From contig NZ_JAFBFA010000006.1 of NCBI RefSeq assembly GCF_016909015.1, forward strand, positions 145,519 through 209,518: a DNA stretch of 64,000 bases, written 5' to 3'. Positions 25,267 to 34,534 of this stretch are shown in pieces. Origin of the DNA: Gracilibacillus alcaliphilus (GTDB lineage: Bacteria > Bacillota > Bacilli > Bacillales > Amphibacillaceae). The position numbers and the translations under genes were made by a program. Within the stretch, counting starts at the first letter, position 1. Every line of letters begins with the position of its first letter. The notes beneath the pieces are model-generated. The model did no database searches, was not told the origin of the DNA, and saw only the letters and a program-made list of their open reading frames with translations.

Positions 25267-26922
25267 ATGACATTTTCTAGTTTAAACCGTGATCAAGTCT
25301 ATCAGGAACTTCAGCAGCAGCCGTTGGATCTGATTATTGTTGGTGGCGGAATTACAGGCGCAGGCATTGCCTTAGATGCAGTTTTGCGAGGCTTAAAAGT
25401 AGCGTTGTTTGAGATGCAAGATTTTTCAGCAGGTACTTCCAGCCGCTCTACAAAACTTGTACATGGCGGTTTAAGATATCTAAAACAATTTGAAGTGAAA
25501 ATGGTGGCCGAAGTGGGCAAAGAACGTGAGATAGTCTATGAGAATGGACCACATGTGACAGTTCCGGAATGGATGCTGCTGCCATTTTACCGAAACGGCA
25601 CATTTGGGCCGCTGTCAACCAATGCAGGGTTGCGTGTGTATGATTTCTTAGCTGGTGTAAAGAAATCAGAGCGCAGAAAAATGTTGAACAGGGAGGAGGC
25701 ATTGATTCGGGAGCCGTTATTGAAGAAGGAAGGCTTAAAAGGGGCAGGCTACTATGTGGAATACCGCACAGATGATGCCAGGCTTACCTTAGAAGTATTG
25801 AAGAAGGCGGTTGAACATGGAGCTCATGCACTAAATTATGCCAAGGTGCAGAAATTGCTATATGATGATAACGGCCAAATTCAAGGGGTGGAAGTAGAAG
25901 ACCAAGTCAGCCATACCACATCTCAGGTGAAGGCAAAGTATGTAATTAACGCAACAGGCCCATGGGTAGATACATTGCGGGAAAAGGATCATTCCAAACG
26001 AGGCAAAACTTTGCATTTGACCAAAGGGATTCACTTAGTATTTGATCACTTGCGGTTTCCATTACAACAGGCAGTTTATTTTGATACCCCAGATGGCCGC
26101 ATGGTATTTGCCATCCCTCGTGAAGGAAAAACATATGTAGGTACAACGGATACAACGTATACTGGTAACATTGCTCACCCCACAATGACAGAAAGTGACC
26201 GTGCCTATGTTTTAAAGGCTATTGATTATATGTTCCCTGAATTATCAATTACTGCTGATGATGTAGAGTCGAGCTGGGCTGGATTACGGCCGCTTATTCA
26301 CGAAGAAGGGAAGGATCCTTCTGAAATTTCACGCAAGGATGAAATCTTCGAATCAGAGTCAGGTCTAATCTCGATTGCGGGCGGAAAATTAACTGGTTAT
26401 CGTAAAATGGCTGAAGAAGTGGTAAATGTGATTCGAGACAAGATGATTGAAGCAGAGCGCAAGGTGTTTCTGCCAAGTGACACGAAACACGTACCACTTT
26501 CAGGTGGAGATGTAAAAGGGTCTAAGGGGTTTGCCGATTACAAGGCAGAGCAGATTCAGAAAGGAACAGAAATTAGTTTAACGGAAGAAGAGGCAGAACA
26601 GCTCGTTCAGCGCTATGGTTCTAATGTTCCAATTGTCTATCAATACTTTATCGATGCCGTGAATAATGAACGGGAAGAGCCAGTCTTGCAGGCGATGCTT
26701 CGATATAGCATAGAGCATGAGGCAGCTTGCACTCCGGCCGATTTCTTTATTCGCAGAACAGGAGCATTATACTTCGATATTGCATGGGTGAAACAGCATC
26801 AGGCATTAGTCTTGCAGGAAATGAAAAACATTTTAAACTGGACAGCTGCAAAGACAGAACAATATCAAGCAGAATTAGAACAATATCTTAAGGAAGCTGT
26901 ATATCCAACAACAGAGTCGTGA
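25267..26922 (+). CDS. glpD: Glycerol-3-phosphate dehydrogenase, FAD-dependent (aerobic)
   Basis: A 551-aa membrane-associated flavoenzyme that oxidises glycerol 3-phosphate to dihydroxyacetone phosphate and passes electrons to quinone. The FAD motif is DLIIVGGGITGAGIALDAVLRG (about 21-42), followed by FSAGTSSRSTKLVHGGLRYL, ATGPWVDTL and the SSWAGLRPLI region. AAAGGAG is 9 bases before the ATG at 25267; an in-frame GTG at 25213 lies inside the repeat remnant and is not used. It is the glpK operon partner or has its own leader. Confidence 0.96.
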   Translation: MTFSSLNRDQVYQELQQQPLDLIIVGGGITGAGIALDAVLRGLKVALFEMQDFSAGTSSRSTKLVHGGLRYLKQFEVKMVAEVGKEREIVYENGPHVTVPEWMLLPFYRNGTFGPLSTNAGLRVYDFLAGVKKSERRKMLNREEALIREPLLKKEGLKGAGYYVEYRTDDARLTLEVLKKAVEHGAHALNYAKVQKLLYDDNGQIQGVEVEDQVSHTTSQVKAKYVINATGPWVDTLREKDHSKRGKTLHLTKGIHLVFDHLRFPLQQAVYFDTPDGRMVFAIPREGKTYVGTTDTTYTGNIAHPTMTESDRAYVLKAIDYMFPELSITADDVESSWAGLRPLIHEEGKDPSEISRKDEIFESESGLISIAGGKLTGYRKMAEEVVNVIRDKMIEAERKVFLPSDTKHVPLSGGDVKGSKGFADYKAEQIQKGTEISLTEEEAEQLVQRYGSNVPIVYQYFIDAVNNEREEPVLQAMLRYSIEHEAACTPADFFIRRTGALYFDIAWVKQHQALVLQEMKNILNWTAAKTEQYQAELEQYLKEAVYPTTES

Positions 26923-26986
26923 GGTCTAACCCCACGGCTTTTTCTCTGAAGGCTGTGTTAATAACTATGTTGATAATCATATAAAA

Positions 26987-27017
26987 GTAAACGCTTGGAA
27001 TTATTCCAAGCGTTTAC
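26987..27017 (-). terminator. Hairpin terminator, minus-strand orientation
   Basis: Arms 26987-27000 and 27004-27017 are perfectly complementary (14 bp, 3-nt loop). On the minus strand the stem is followed by TTTTATATG, so it probably ends transcription from the kinase remnant. It may also slow glpD read-through. Confidence 0.65.
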
Positions 27018-27134
27018 GATGTGCATTTGTTCTTCTTCAAGTAAAGCACGCGTTAGCATAGTGGATGGGGCTAGTCGTATCCAGGTGTACCGGTGTGTAT
27101 TGGACTGTCCTTGAGCGCCCGAAACTTCCTGTCA

Positions 27135-27428
27135 TTAGTGTTCATTTGCTTCGATTTGATGGAGAATTTCATTAACGACGTGCGCGATCGGTGCGGTGGC
27201 GTCGATTATAATCCCGTTTTTGGGAACGCCTTCTTTCGTTTGATACATTCGCGCACTGATTTCTCGTTCCTCTGGTCTGCCACCCCAGTCAGTTGGGTCC
27301 AGTGCCACTCGCTCATCAATCCGCCGGAGACTGGTTTCCAAGTCAACCTCAAGGACAAGCAATTCGCTGCAGACCGTAGTTTTGCCGGCGCCGGAAACGC
27401 CTCCAATCAGATAATTCCTAATGCCCAT
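27135..27428 (-). pseudogene. P-loop nucleoside/nucleotide kinase-like remnant with internal deletion
   Basis: The frame gives 97 aa from ATG at 27428, which has GGAGGG 7 bases upstream. It begins with a P-loop (YLIGGVSGAGKTTVCSELL) and then jumps directly to VLEVDLETSLRRIDERVALD and VPKNGIIIDATAPIAHVVNEIL. The full-length AAA/nucleoside-kinase-like proteins of this type are, from memory, about 180-190 aa, with a substrate-binding central region between these two segments. The missing middle, while the frame stays open, indicates an in-frame deletion of roughly 90 residues. The local DNA is visibly more GC-rich than its neighbours, suggesting transfer. Confidence 0.65.
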
Positions 27429-27754
27429 TGTTAGACCCTCCATTTCCTTCGCTAAACTGAATCGTTAAATAAGGTTCGTTCACCTAATATTATCACAATT
27501 AATTGCCTCAATACATAAAATGTTCCCCCTTTTAACAAGGCTGCCAATCGCTTTTTCTGCTTTTGTTTTTCGATACGTCCTTTACAAGCTACCTTAGAAA
27601 TTTTTAGTACGGTCACGACAGCAGGTACGCAGACTTGCTCTTTACTGATTCCTCGAAACTGTGATACAACGAAGTACCAATTTAGAGTTAAGTCTCTGAG
27701 TGTGGTACAATAAAGGAAGATTTTCACAAGCTTATAGGAACGAGGTGGTTGGTG

Positions 27755-28744
27755 ATGAAAAAAGTAGTTAATCATCCGGACAAGGTTGTTCAAGATATGT
27801 TGGATGGTTTTGTGAAAGCGCATCATACATCTATGAAACGAATTCCAGATACTACTGTTATCATTAGGCAAGAGGCCCCAATCTCTGGCAAGGTTGGATT
27901 GGTAAGTGGCGGGGGCAGCGGTCATGAGCCTGCACATGCCGGCTATGTGGGAAAAGGAATGCTGGATGCAGCTGTGGTAGGAGAGGTGTTTACTTCTCCA
28001 ACACCTGATCAAGTGTTAGAGGCGATAAAAGCTGTCGACAGTGGAGCAGGTGTATTATTAATCATTAAGAATTACACCGGTGATGTGATGAATTTTGAAA
28101 TGGCGGCTGAACTAGCAGAAGCAGAAGGGATTACCGTTGACAAGGTGATTGTAAATGATGATGTTGCAGTGGAAGACAGTACCTTTACCACAGGACGGCG
28201 AGGAATTGCAGGGACAGTATTGGTTCACCGTGTAGCAGGAGCTGTGGCAGAGACTGGTGCCAGTTTAGCAGAAGTGAAACAAGCTGCGGAAAAAGTCGTC
28301 CGCAATGTACGTTCCATGGGACTGGCCTTGACGGCGTGTACCGTACCAGCAGCTGGTAAACCGAGTTTTACTTTACATGATAATGAAATAGAAATAGGCA
28401 CAGGTATTCACGGTGAACCGGGGATTGAACGGGTGCCTTTGCAAACAGCAGAAGAAATGAGCGAGCGGTTAGTAGAAAAAATTCTAGCTGATAAAGATTA
28501 TACGAACAGCGAAGTGGCAATCATGATTAATGGAATGGGTGCGACCCCGGAAATGGAACTGTATATTGTCTATAGAGAAGTAGAACGATTACTGCATAAA
28601 CATGGGATAGCCGTTTATCGTGCCTGGGTTGGAGAGTATATGACATCATTAGAAATGGCTGGCTTCTCAGTCACTTTACTAGCGGTTGATCATGAAATCA
28701 AACAGGCATTATCCACACCGGTAGAAACAATCGCATTTAGATAA
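27755..28744 (+). CDS. dhaK: Dihydroxyacetone kinase subunit DhaK
   Basis: A 329-aa substrate-binding subunit of the PTS-dependent dihydroxyacetone kinase, which turns dihydroxyacetone into its phosphate. SGGGSGHEPAHAGYVGKGM contains His57 of the binding site, and His219 in IGTGIHGEPG is the residue that forms a hemiaminal with the substrate. GAGGTGG precedes the ATG at 27755. dhaL and dhaM follow in the same direction. The location after glpD indicates joint use of triose compounds. Confidence 0.95.
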   Translation: MKKVVNHPDKVVQDMLDGFVKAHHTSMKRIPDTTVIIRQEAPISGKVGLVSGGGSGHEPAHAGYVGKGMLDAAVVGEVFTSPTPDQVLEAIKAVDSGAGVLLIIKNYTGDVMNFEMAAELAEAEGITVDKVIVNDDVAVEDSTFTTGRRGIAGTVLVHRVAGAVAETGASLAEVKQAAEKVVRNVRSMGLALTACTVPAAGKPSFTLHDNEIEIGTGIHGEPGIERVPLQTAEEMSERLVEKILADKDYTNSEVAIMINGMGATPEMELYIVYREVERLLHKHGIAVYRAWVGEYMTSLEMAGFSVTLLAVDHEIKQALSTPVETIAFR

Positions 28745-28761
28745 GGCCGCCTCTCTGGTTT

Positions 28762-28787
28762 GTGCCAATCAAATAAAAGCTTGGCAC
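28762..28787 (+). promoter_or_regulatory. Intraoperonic hairpin between dhaK and dhaL
   Basis: GTGCCAA (28762-28768) pairs with TTGGCAC (28781-28787) in the 87-base gap between dhaK and dhaL. There is no T-run, so it more likely affects mRNA processing or stability than termination. Confidence 0.45.
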
Positions 28788-28831
28788 GTTGGCTGAATTT
28801 TCCTAAAAAATGATTACAAAGGAGAAAATGT

Positions 28832-29455
28832 ATGGTAATTTTAACAGTAGATCAAGCCAAGCAATGGATGATAGAAAGTCAAAAGAAATTAGTCGAACAT
28901 AAAGAGCAGCTGACGACATTAGATCAAGCAATTGGCGACGGAGATCATGGGATTAATATGGCAAGAGGCTTCTCAGAAGTAGTTGATAAGATTGAAGGAA
29001 CGGAATACGACACGGTTGCCGATGTCTTGAAATCAGCTGCAATGACTTTAACTGCTAAAGTTGGCGGTGCTTCAGGTCCGCTTTATGGGACAGCTTTTTT
29101 AAAAATGGCGGTATCGTTACAAGGAAAAGAAGTAACAGCGGAGGCCTTTGTTGACGCGGTCGATGCCGGATTGGAAGGTATTCAGACAAGAGGAAAGGCT
29201 GAATTTGGTGAAAAAACGTTATTTGATGTCTGGTATCAAGTAGCTGCTTTTCTTCATTCAGAACCGTACGATACATGGGAGGGTATTTTGGAAGTGTGTC
29301 AAGCCATTATCGAGGATACAAGAGAGATGGTAGCACTGCGTGGCAGAGCCTCCTACTTAAAGGAACGATCAAAAGGACATATTGATCCCGGTTCGATGTC
29401 TTCGTTCTATATCTTTCAGGCCTTTGTCGATGTATTAGAATGGGAGAAAGCCTAA
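28832..29455 (+). CDS. dhaL: Dihydroxyacetone kinase subunit DhaL
   Basis: A 207-aa ADP-binding subunit. Its tightly bound ADP is rephosphorylated by DhaM and serves as phosphate donor to dihydroxyacetone on DhaK. The Mg-ADP motif AIGDGDHGINMARG (about 32-45), KVGGASGPLYGTAFL and the C-terminal SYLKERSKGHIDPGS segment are all family hallmarks. AAAGGAG lies before the ATG. The stop overlaps the dhaM start (TAATG). Confidence 0.95.
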   Translation: MVILTVDQAKQWMIESQKKLVEHKEQLTTLDQAIGDGDHGINMARGFSEVVDKIEGTEYDTVADVLKSAAMTLTAKVGGASGPLYGTAFLKMAVSLQGKEVTAEAFVDAVDAGLEGIQTRGKAEFGEKTLFDVWYQVAAFLHSEPYDTWEGILEVCQAIIEDTREMVALRGRASYLKERSKGHIDPGSMSSFYIFQAFVDVLEWEKA

Positions 29456-29844
29456 TGTCTGGCAAGGTGGGTATTGTGATTATCTCTCATAGTCCAGAGA
29501 TAGCGAAGGGCATTCATGCCTTAATTAATCAGGTGATAGAAGGGGTGCCAGTTGCTGAAGCGGCCGGTACAGATGACGGAGAGATCGGTACCAGTATGGA
29601 GAAGATTCTTCTGGCAATTGAAACAGTCGATCAAGGACAAGGTGTTTTAATGTTCTATGACCTGGGGAGTGCCAAAATGAATGCCGAGATGGCACTTGAA
29701 TTTACGGAAGCAGCTGATGTGCGGATAGCCGACCATGTGGCGATTGTAGAAGGAACCTATGTGGCTGCTGTTGAGTCCAGTATCGGCAAAACGCTGGATG
29801 ATATTGTAGCAAGTCTAGAGAGACTAGCTATTACAGAAATGTAG
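29455..29844 (+). CDS. dhaM: PTS-dependent dihydroxyacetone kinase phosphotransferase subunit DhaM
   Basis: A 129-aa EIIA-mannose-type domain that takes phosphate from HPr and passes it to ADP on DhaL. The phosphorylated His is in GIVIISHSPEIAKG (residue 12). GTDDGEIGTSMEKI and MFYDLGSAKMNAEMALE are typical. It lacks the HPr and EI-like domains fused in the E. coli protein, as is usual in Firmicutes. The start overlaps the dhaL stop, so the two are translationally coupled. Confidence 0.94.
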   Translation: MSGKVGIVIISHSPEIAKGIHALINQVIEGVPVAEAAGTDDGEIGTSMEKILLAIETVDQGQGVLMFYDLGSAKMNAEMALEFTEAADVRIADHVAIVEGTYVAAVESSIGKTLDDIVASLERLAITEM

Positions 29845-29870
29845 AAGAATCAGCCTTGGCTGATTCTTCT
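29843..29870. terminator. Hairpin between converging dhaM and oxidoreductase genes
   Basis: AGAAGAATCAGCC (29843-29855) and GGCTGATTCTTCT (29858-29870) form a perfect 13-bp stem with a 2-nt loop, beginning within the dhaM stop codon. It probably limits read-through in both directions although T-runs are poor. Confidence 0.65.
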
Positions 29871-29880
29871 GCGTTAGCGA

Positions 29881-31065
29881 TTAATGTATATGGATGGTTG
29901 CCCCCGCTGAGCTCCATGCAGCTCCTAATTCATGGGGAAGTTTCCCTTCTTGATAGCATAAAGTAAGCAATTTTTCCAGTCCTTCTACGGTTGTTAAGCG
30001 CTGCTGCTGGTGGTAGTGGATCAATTCCTCGGGGAATTTTGGTATTTCCGGCACAGATTCATGCATAGCATAAATTGCCTCGACATGGGTACGCGCTGCT
30101 TCTGCACCGCAGCGAATTTGATCGGTTCCATTCTGAATGGCAGTAATCATTACACCTAGCTTTGATAGATGATTTCGTTCAGGATCTTCATAGCTAGACA
30201 TAGTCCCATCTTTCCATGTTACCTGAATCTCCCCATTGGTTCCTTCTGGCTGATAAGAAATAGTGGCTTGTTCAAACTCTAAAGTGTAAGTCGGACGATG
30301 TTCCTCCATCACGGCATGAGAGGCAAGATAGATAATTTCTATTTGATTGGTTGTTTGGATTTTGACAGCACAAGTGTCAAAGGTTTCGATCGGATTGGCA
30401 CGGTATAGTTCAGCAGATAATTGTTCGATTTCAGCACTTGTTTCCATCGAATCTCCAGCCAGGTAAAAAAGATGATGGAGAAAATGGGCCGTTGCGTTAT
30501 TGGCCACACTATCAAAAATCCGCTCTCCATCTGGACTAAATTGTTTCCCTGCCCAACTGGAGCGATTGTAGTAATCTGCCGTACGAGGCCAAAGCACCAA
30601 ACTTTTCATCCGTAATGCTCGCCCAAACTTGCCGTCAAGGATGTCCTGTTTCAGCTGTTGCACTGTGTCAGTGAACGACCAATTAAAGCCAATGGCCAGT
30701 TTCTTATTGGTGCGATCCCTTGTTTCAATCATTTCCTGTAATTGTTGGGGGTCAGCTGTGGCTGGTTTTTCACAAAGGACATGGCTTCCATGCTCCATTG
30801 CCAAACAGCTCTGGTCTTTATGAAACTGAATCGGTGTAGAGATAATCGCAAGATCAGCCGTATGTACTTGATAAAATTCTTCTAAACTATGAAAAATAGG
30901 GATGTTGCGCTCAACAATTTCTTGATGGAAATTAGAACGCTCTGGACTAACATCGACAACACCTTGTAAGTATGCGTTTTCATTGCTGCCATGAAGTAAT
31001 TCCTTTAGATAGATATTTCCATAACCGCCCATCCCAACTAAGACGATGGATACTTGGTTATTCAT
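29881..31065 (-). CDS. Gfo/Idh/MocA family oxidoreductase
   Basis: A 394-aa protein with a Rossmann motif VLVGMGGYGNIYL and the EKP motif in LCEKPATADPQQL. The usual catalytic Asp/His segment is altered (IFDSVANNATAHFLHHLF), so the reaction may differ from that of the other family members here. The ATG at 31065 has GAGGGGAA upstream on the minus strand; a 41-codon longer frame has no ribosome binding site. It is divergent from an AraC regulator at 31289, which is its likely regulator, and belongs with the cluster 32192-35346. Confidence 0.85.
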   Translation of the reverse strand: MNNQVSIVLVGMGGYGNIYLKELLHGSNENAYLQGVVDVSPERSNFHQEIVERNIPIFHSLEEFYQVHTADLAIISTPIQFHKDQSCLAMEHGSHVLCEKPATADPQQLQEMIETRDRTNKKLAIGFNWSFTDTVQQLKQDILDGKFGRALRMKSLVLWPRTADYYNRSSWAGKQFSPDGERIFDSVANNATAHFLHHLFYLAGDSMETSAEIEQLSAELYRANPIETFDTCAVKIQTTNQIEIIYLASHAVMEEHRPTYTLEFEQATISYQPEGTNGEIQVTWKDGTMSSYEDPERNHLSKLGVMITAIQNGTDQIRCGAEAARTHVEAIYAMHESVPEIPKFPEELIHYHQQQRLTTVEGLEKLLTLCYQEGKLPHELGAAWSSAGATIHIH

Positions 31066-31288
31066 AAATAAATTCCCCTCTCTAGTCTTGTTTGTCAGTA
31101 AAAAGTGATAGCACGCACTGATAGCAAGCTTGCAAGAATTTATTCTATCACGGTTTGTCAGGAGAAACAACATAGATTTACAATTCAAAAAATAATTGGC
31201 AGTGGCAACGAATCCGTTGAGTAAAGCAGTAAATTACTATATGATAAGTGGTAGCCACCAATTTAACAAGATAAGGAATGGATATCCT

Positions 31289-32101
31289 ATGTTTAAACAA
31301 ATTGAGGTTGATCCGTCTGGCATCCAATTATATGAGAGTAAACACCATGCTGGTGACCGGATTGCTGAGCATCATCACGAGATCTATCAGCTGATTTATG
31401 CATTAGAAGGCACCGGACAAATTATAGTCGATGGCGAAGCTTACCGGCTGGAGCATGACCAGCTTACTTTTATTACCCCGTATACCGATCACGCGGTAAT
31501 CGCAGACGATAAACTAACGGTGTTGGTATTAGCCTTTGATCAACGGGTAATAGATGCCACTAATCGATCTTTATTTGAACACAGTTTATATGAATCCAAG
31601 TTTGTTGGTTTTAATCCTTTTACAAGTGGAGAAGTGCGTCAGCTGTTACGAACAATCTTGTATGAACAATCTCATCAAAGTACATATCAACAAAATGCGA
31701 TGTCGATTTATTTATCCCAGTTATTGCTGCTGATTGCCCGTGGAGAACGTAATCAAGAATCAAGTAACGCTAATTCATTACGTGCTGATAAGCTGAGAGA
31801 ATATATTGACTCCCACTATTATGAGGCGTTAGATGCGGAGAACCTTGCCGGTAAATTAGGAGTAAGTACGAGACATATGAACACGATCTTCAAGGAAACC
31901 TTTGATCAGACACCGATGCAATATTTGGCAGAAGTAAGAGTTGGTTTATCAAAGAAAATGCTTCTGGAAACAGATAAAGATATCGCCTCCATATGTTTTG
32001 AGGTCGGTTTTGAGTCTATTTCCACATTCTATCGTGCCTTTAAACACCATACAGCGATTTCCCCTCATAAATTCCGTACAAATAAAAAAATTGACTTCTG
32101 A
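31289..32101 (+). CDS. AraC family transcriptional regulator with cupin sensor domain
   Basis: A 270-aa protein. The N-terminal cupin-like ligand-binding domain (about 10-100, with HHHEIYQLIYALEGTGQIIVDGE) is followed by an AraC-type double HTH (about 170-268, with LAGKLGVSTRHMNTIFKETF, then DIASICFEVGFESISTFYRAFK). The ATG at 31289 has AAGGAATGG 7 bases upstream. It lies between the divergent oxidoreductase at 29881 and the same-strand operon starting at 32192, so it probably activates both in response to a sugar ligand. Confidence 0.88.
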   Translation: MFKQIEVDPSGIQLYESKHHAGDRIAEHHHEIYQLIYALEGTGQIIVDGEAYRLEHDQLTFITPYTDHAVIADDKLTVLVLAFDQRVIDATNRSLFEHSLYESKFVGFNPFTSGEVRQLLRTILYEQSHQSTYQQNAMSIYLSQLLLLIARGERNQESSNANSLRADKLREYIDSHYYEALDAENLAGKLGVSTRHMNTIFKETFDQTPMQYLAEVRVGLSKKMLLETDKDIASICFEVGFESISTFYRAFKHHTAISPHKFRTNKKIDF

Positions 32102-32191
32102 AATTAAGAAATTCGTTCTTAGATTAATAAGACGGATTTTTTTTATTAGCTTAAGATGAAATTAATACAGAAAAAAGGAGAGGTTAGAAAG

Positions 32192-33343
32192 ATGGCGGAA
32201 CAACGTATTGGAATTATTATGAATGGTGTAACTGGCAGAATGGGAACGAATCAACACTTAATTCGCTCTATTAAAGCGATCAGGGAGCAAGGCGGTGTTT
32301 TGTTGAAAAATGAAGACCGTTTAATACCAGATCCGATTTTAATAGGACGTAACGAAAAAAAACTGCAAGCATTAGCAGAGGCACATGGTATTGAACGATA
32401 TTCTACGGATTTGGAAGCGGCACTTGCAGATGACTACAATGTGATCTATTTTGATTCACAAACTACGGTTCGCAGAGCAGAGGCCATTAAGCAAGCTATT
32501 GCAGCAGGCAAGCACATTTATTGTGAAAAACCAACAGCTACCAATTTAGAAGGTTCGATCGAATTAGCTAAGCTGGCAAAAGAAGCAGGTGTTAAAAATG
32601 GCGTCGTACAAGATAAGTTATTTTTACCAGGATTGCTAAAATTAAAGCGTTTAATTGATTCAGGTTTCTTCGGCGAGATACTATCTGTGCGTATGGAGTT
32701 TGGTTATTGGGTATTTGAAGGAGACTGGCAAGAGGCTCAAAGACCTTCATGGAACTATCGCGAAGAAGATGGCGGCGGTATTATTGTCGATATGTTTGCT
32801 CACTGGCGTTATGTTATCGATAATCTGTTTGGTAATGTGAAATCTGTTTCTTGTCTTGGTGCGACACATATTCCGGAACGAGTAGACGAGAATGGTGAGA
32901 CATATAAGGCTACTGCTGATGATGCTGCTTACGGAACGTTTGAATTAGACAATGGTATTATCGTACAGGCTAATTCTTCATGGGCTGTACGAGTTAATCG
33001 TGATGATCTATTAACCATCCAAGTCGATGGTACAGAAGGAAGTGCGGTTGCTGGTTTAAGAGATTGTAAGGTACAGCATCGTGTAAACACTCCGAAGCCA
33101 ACTTGGAATCCGGATATCGACAATCCATTTGACTTCCAATCTCAGTGGCAAGAGGTGCCGACAAATGATGTATATGATAATGGCTTTAAAGTACAGTGGG
33201 AACTTTTCTTAAAACATATACAAGAAGATCATCCGTTTCCTTGGGATTTGTTAGAAGGTGCCAAAGGAACACAACTGTCCGATTTAGGTCTGAAATCTTG
33301 GAAAGAGCGTCGTTGGATTGACGTACCTGAAATTAAATTGTAG
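32192..33343 (+). CDS. Gfo/Idh/MocA family oxidoreductase
   Basis: A 383-aa protein with an unusual nucleotide-binding start (IGIIMNGVTGRMGTNQHL), EKP in IYCEKPTATNLEG, and the catalytic segment DGGGIIVDMFAHWRYVID. The longer 'GVTGRMG' start resembles the N-terminus of dihydrodipicolinate-reductase-type folds. AAAGGAGAGG precedes the ATG at 32192. It is the first gene of a tight operon with the DUF993 protein and the TIM-barrel epimerase, so it probably makes or uses a keto-acid or keto-sugar intermediate handled by them. Confidence 0.85.
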   Translation: MAEQRIGIIMNGVTGRMGTNQHLIRSIKAIREQGGVLLKNEDRLIPDPILIGRNEKKLQALAEAHGIERYSTDLEAALADDYNVIYFDSQTTVRRAEAIKQAIAAGKHIYCEKPTATNLEGSIELAKLAKEAGVKNGVVQDKLFLPGLLKLKRLIDSGFFGEILSVRMEFGYWVFEGDWQEAQRPSWNYREEDGGGIIVDMFAHWRYVIDNLFGNVKSVSCLGATHIPERVDENGETYKATADDAAYGTFELDNGIIVQANSSWAVRVNRDDLLTIQVDGTEGSAVAGLRDCKVQHRVNTPKPTWNPDIDNPFDFQSQWQEVPTNDVYDNGFKVQWELFLKHIQEDHPFPWDLLEGAKGTQLSDLGLKSWKERRWIDVPEIKL

Positions 33344-33355
33344 GAGGTGGGCTAA

Positions 33356-34534
33356 TTGACTAAGTTACTTTTACCAAATCAAGAGGGAAAACTATATTCC
33401 TACCAGCCAAGTGAATATACCCCATTTGATATTCCCAAAGACCAACCCTTTACCAAACGGACGGCTTATTCGGCAGCACATGTGGTTGCTGATCCATTAG
33501 CTAATATTGATCCTACATTAGAGGTAGCGATTGATTGGGATAAAACGATGGAATATCGTCATTACCTTTGGTCTCTAGGCCTTTCCGTTGCGGAGGCAAT
33601 GGATACAGCACAGCGAGGAATGGGGCTTAATTGGGAAGGTGCAAAACAATTAATTTCCCGCTCTATTCAAGAGGCAAAATCAGTTGGCGGAAAGATGGCC
33701 AGCGGTGTTGGAACCGATCATCTTGAACCATCTTCACAAGTGACCTTGGAAGACGTAGAGCAGGCCTATGAGGAACAAGCTGCATTTGTAGAAGGAGAAG
33801 GCGGAAGAATTATATTAATGGCCAGCCGTGCATTAGCAGCCTGTGCAAATGGTCCTGAAGATTATCAACGCGTTTATAATAAAATTCTGCAAAATGTGTC
33901 CCAGCCGGTTATTCTTCATTGGCTTGGTGATATGTTTGACCCAGCATTAAAAGGATACTGGGGATTCGAAGATCTGGATAAGGCGATGGAGGTATGTCTG
34001 CAAATTATTCGTGATAATGAAGAAAAGGTAGACGGTATCAAGATCTCCCTGTTAGATGATCAGAAAGAAATCCAGATGCGCCGTCAATTGCCAGACAGTG
34101 TCCGCATGTATACAGGGGATGACTTTAATTATGCGGATTTAATCAAAGGTGATGACCAAGGTTACAGTCATGCCTTGCTAGGTATATTTGATGCAATAGC
34201 CCCGGCAGCAGCGGCAGCCATGCATGCATTAGATCAAGGTAATGAAGTGAAATATGATCAGCTGTTAGAGAAGACAGTACCATTATCCCGCCATATCTTC
34301 CAGGCGCCTACGTTCTCCTATAAGACTGGTGTTGTATTTATGGCTTATCTAAATGGCCATCAGGATCATTTCCGCATGGTCGGAGGAAAGGAAAGTGCCC
34401 GATCTATTACACACTTGTCGGAGCTATTTGTCTTAGCGGACCAAGCAGGCTTATTGCGCGATCCGGAGTTAGCTACTGACCGGATGGCTAAAGTTCTTGC
34501 ATTATCTGGAATTAAGCAGGAGGTAACGGTATGA
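33356..34534 (+). CDS. DUF993 family protein, dihydrodipicolinate-synthase-like aldolase
   Basis: A 392-aa protein of the family annotated DUF993 or dihydrodipicolinate synthase family. A TIM-barrel class I aldolase is expected. The candidate Schiff-base Lys229 is in EKVDGIKISLLDD, matching the position of the lysine in the GIK(D/E)S segment of this superfamily. It begins with TTG just after GGAGGTGGG, 12 bases after the previous gene. Its stop overlaps the next ATG (ATGA). It may cleave a keto-sugar-derived acid, but its function has not been established as far as I know. Confidence 0.8.
   Translation: MTKLLLPNQEGKLYSYQPSEYTPFDIPKDQPFTKRTAYSAAHVVADPLANIDPTLEVAIDWDKTMEYRHYLWSLGLSVAEAMDTAQRGMGLNWEGAKQLISRSIQEAKSVGGKMASGVGTDHLEPSSQVTLEDVEQAYEEQAAFVEGEGGRIILMASRALAACANGPEDYQRVYNKILQNVSQPVILHWLGDMFDPALKGYWGFEDLDKAMEVCLQIIRDNEEKVDGIKISLLDDQKEIQMRRQLPDSVRMYTGDDFNYADLIKGDDQGYSHALLGIFDAIAPAAAAAMHALDQGNEVKYDQLLEKTVPLSRHIFQAPTFSYKTGVVFMAYLNGHQDHFRMVGGKESARSITHLSELFVLADQAGLLRDPELATDRMAKVLALSGIKQEVTV

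Noticed and set aside
27093..27434. 113-aa plus-strand frame opposite the kinase remnant
   Set aside because: It is the antisense shadow of the minus-strand P-loop frame, which has the recognisable motifs and a ribosome binding site.
27452..28012. 186-aa minus-strand frame overlapping dhaK
   Set aside because: Half lies antisense to dhaK, with no ribosome binding site. The part between 27452 and 27750 looked faintly like a transposase end, but no motif could be confirmed.
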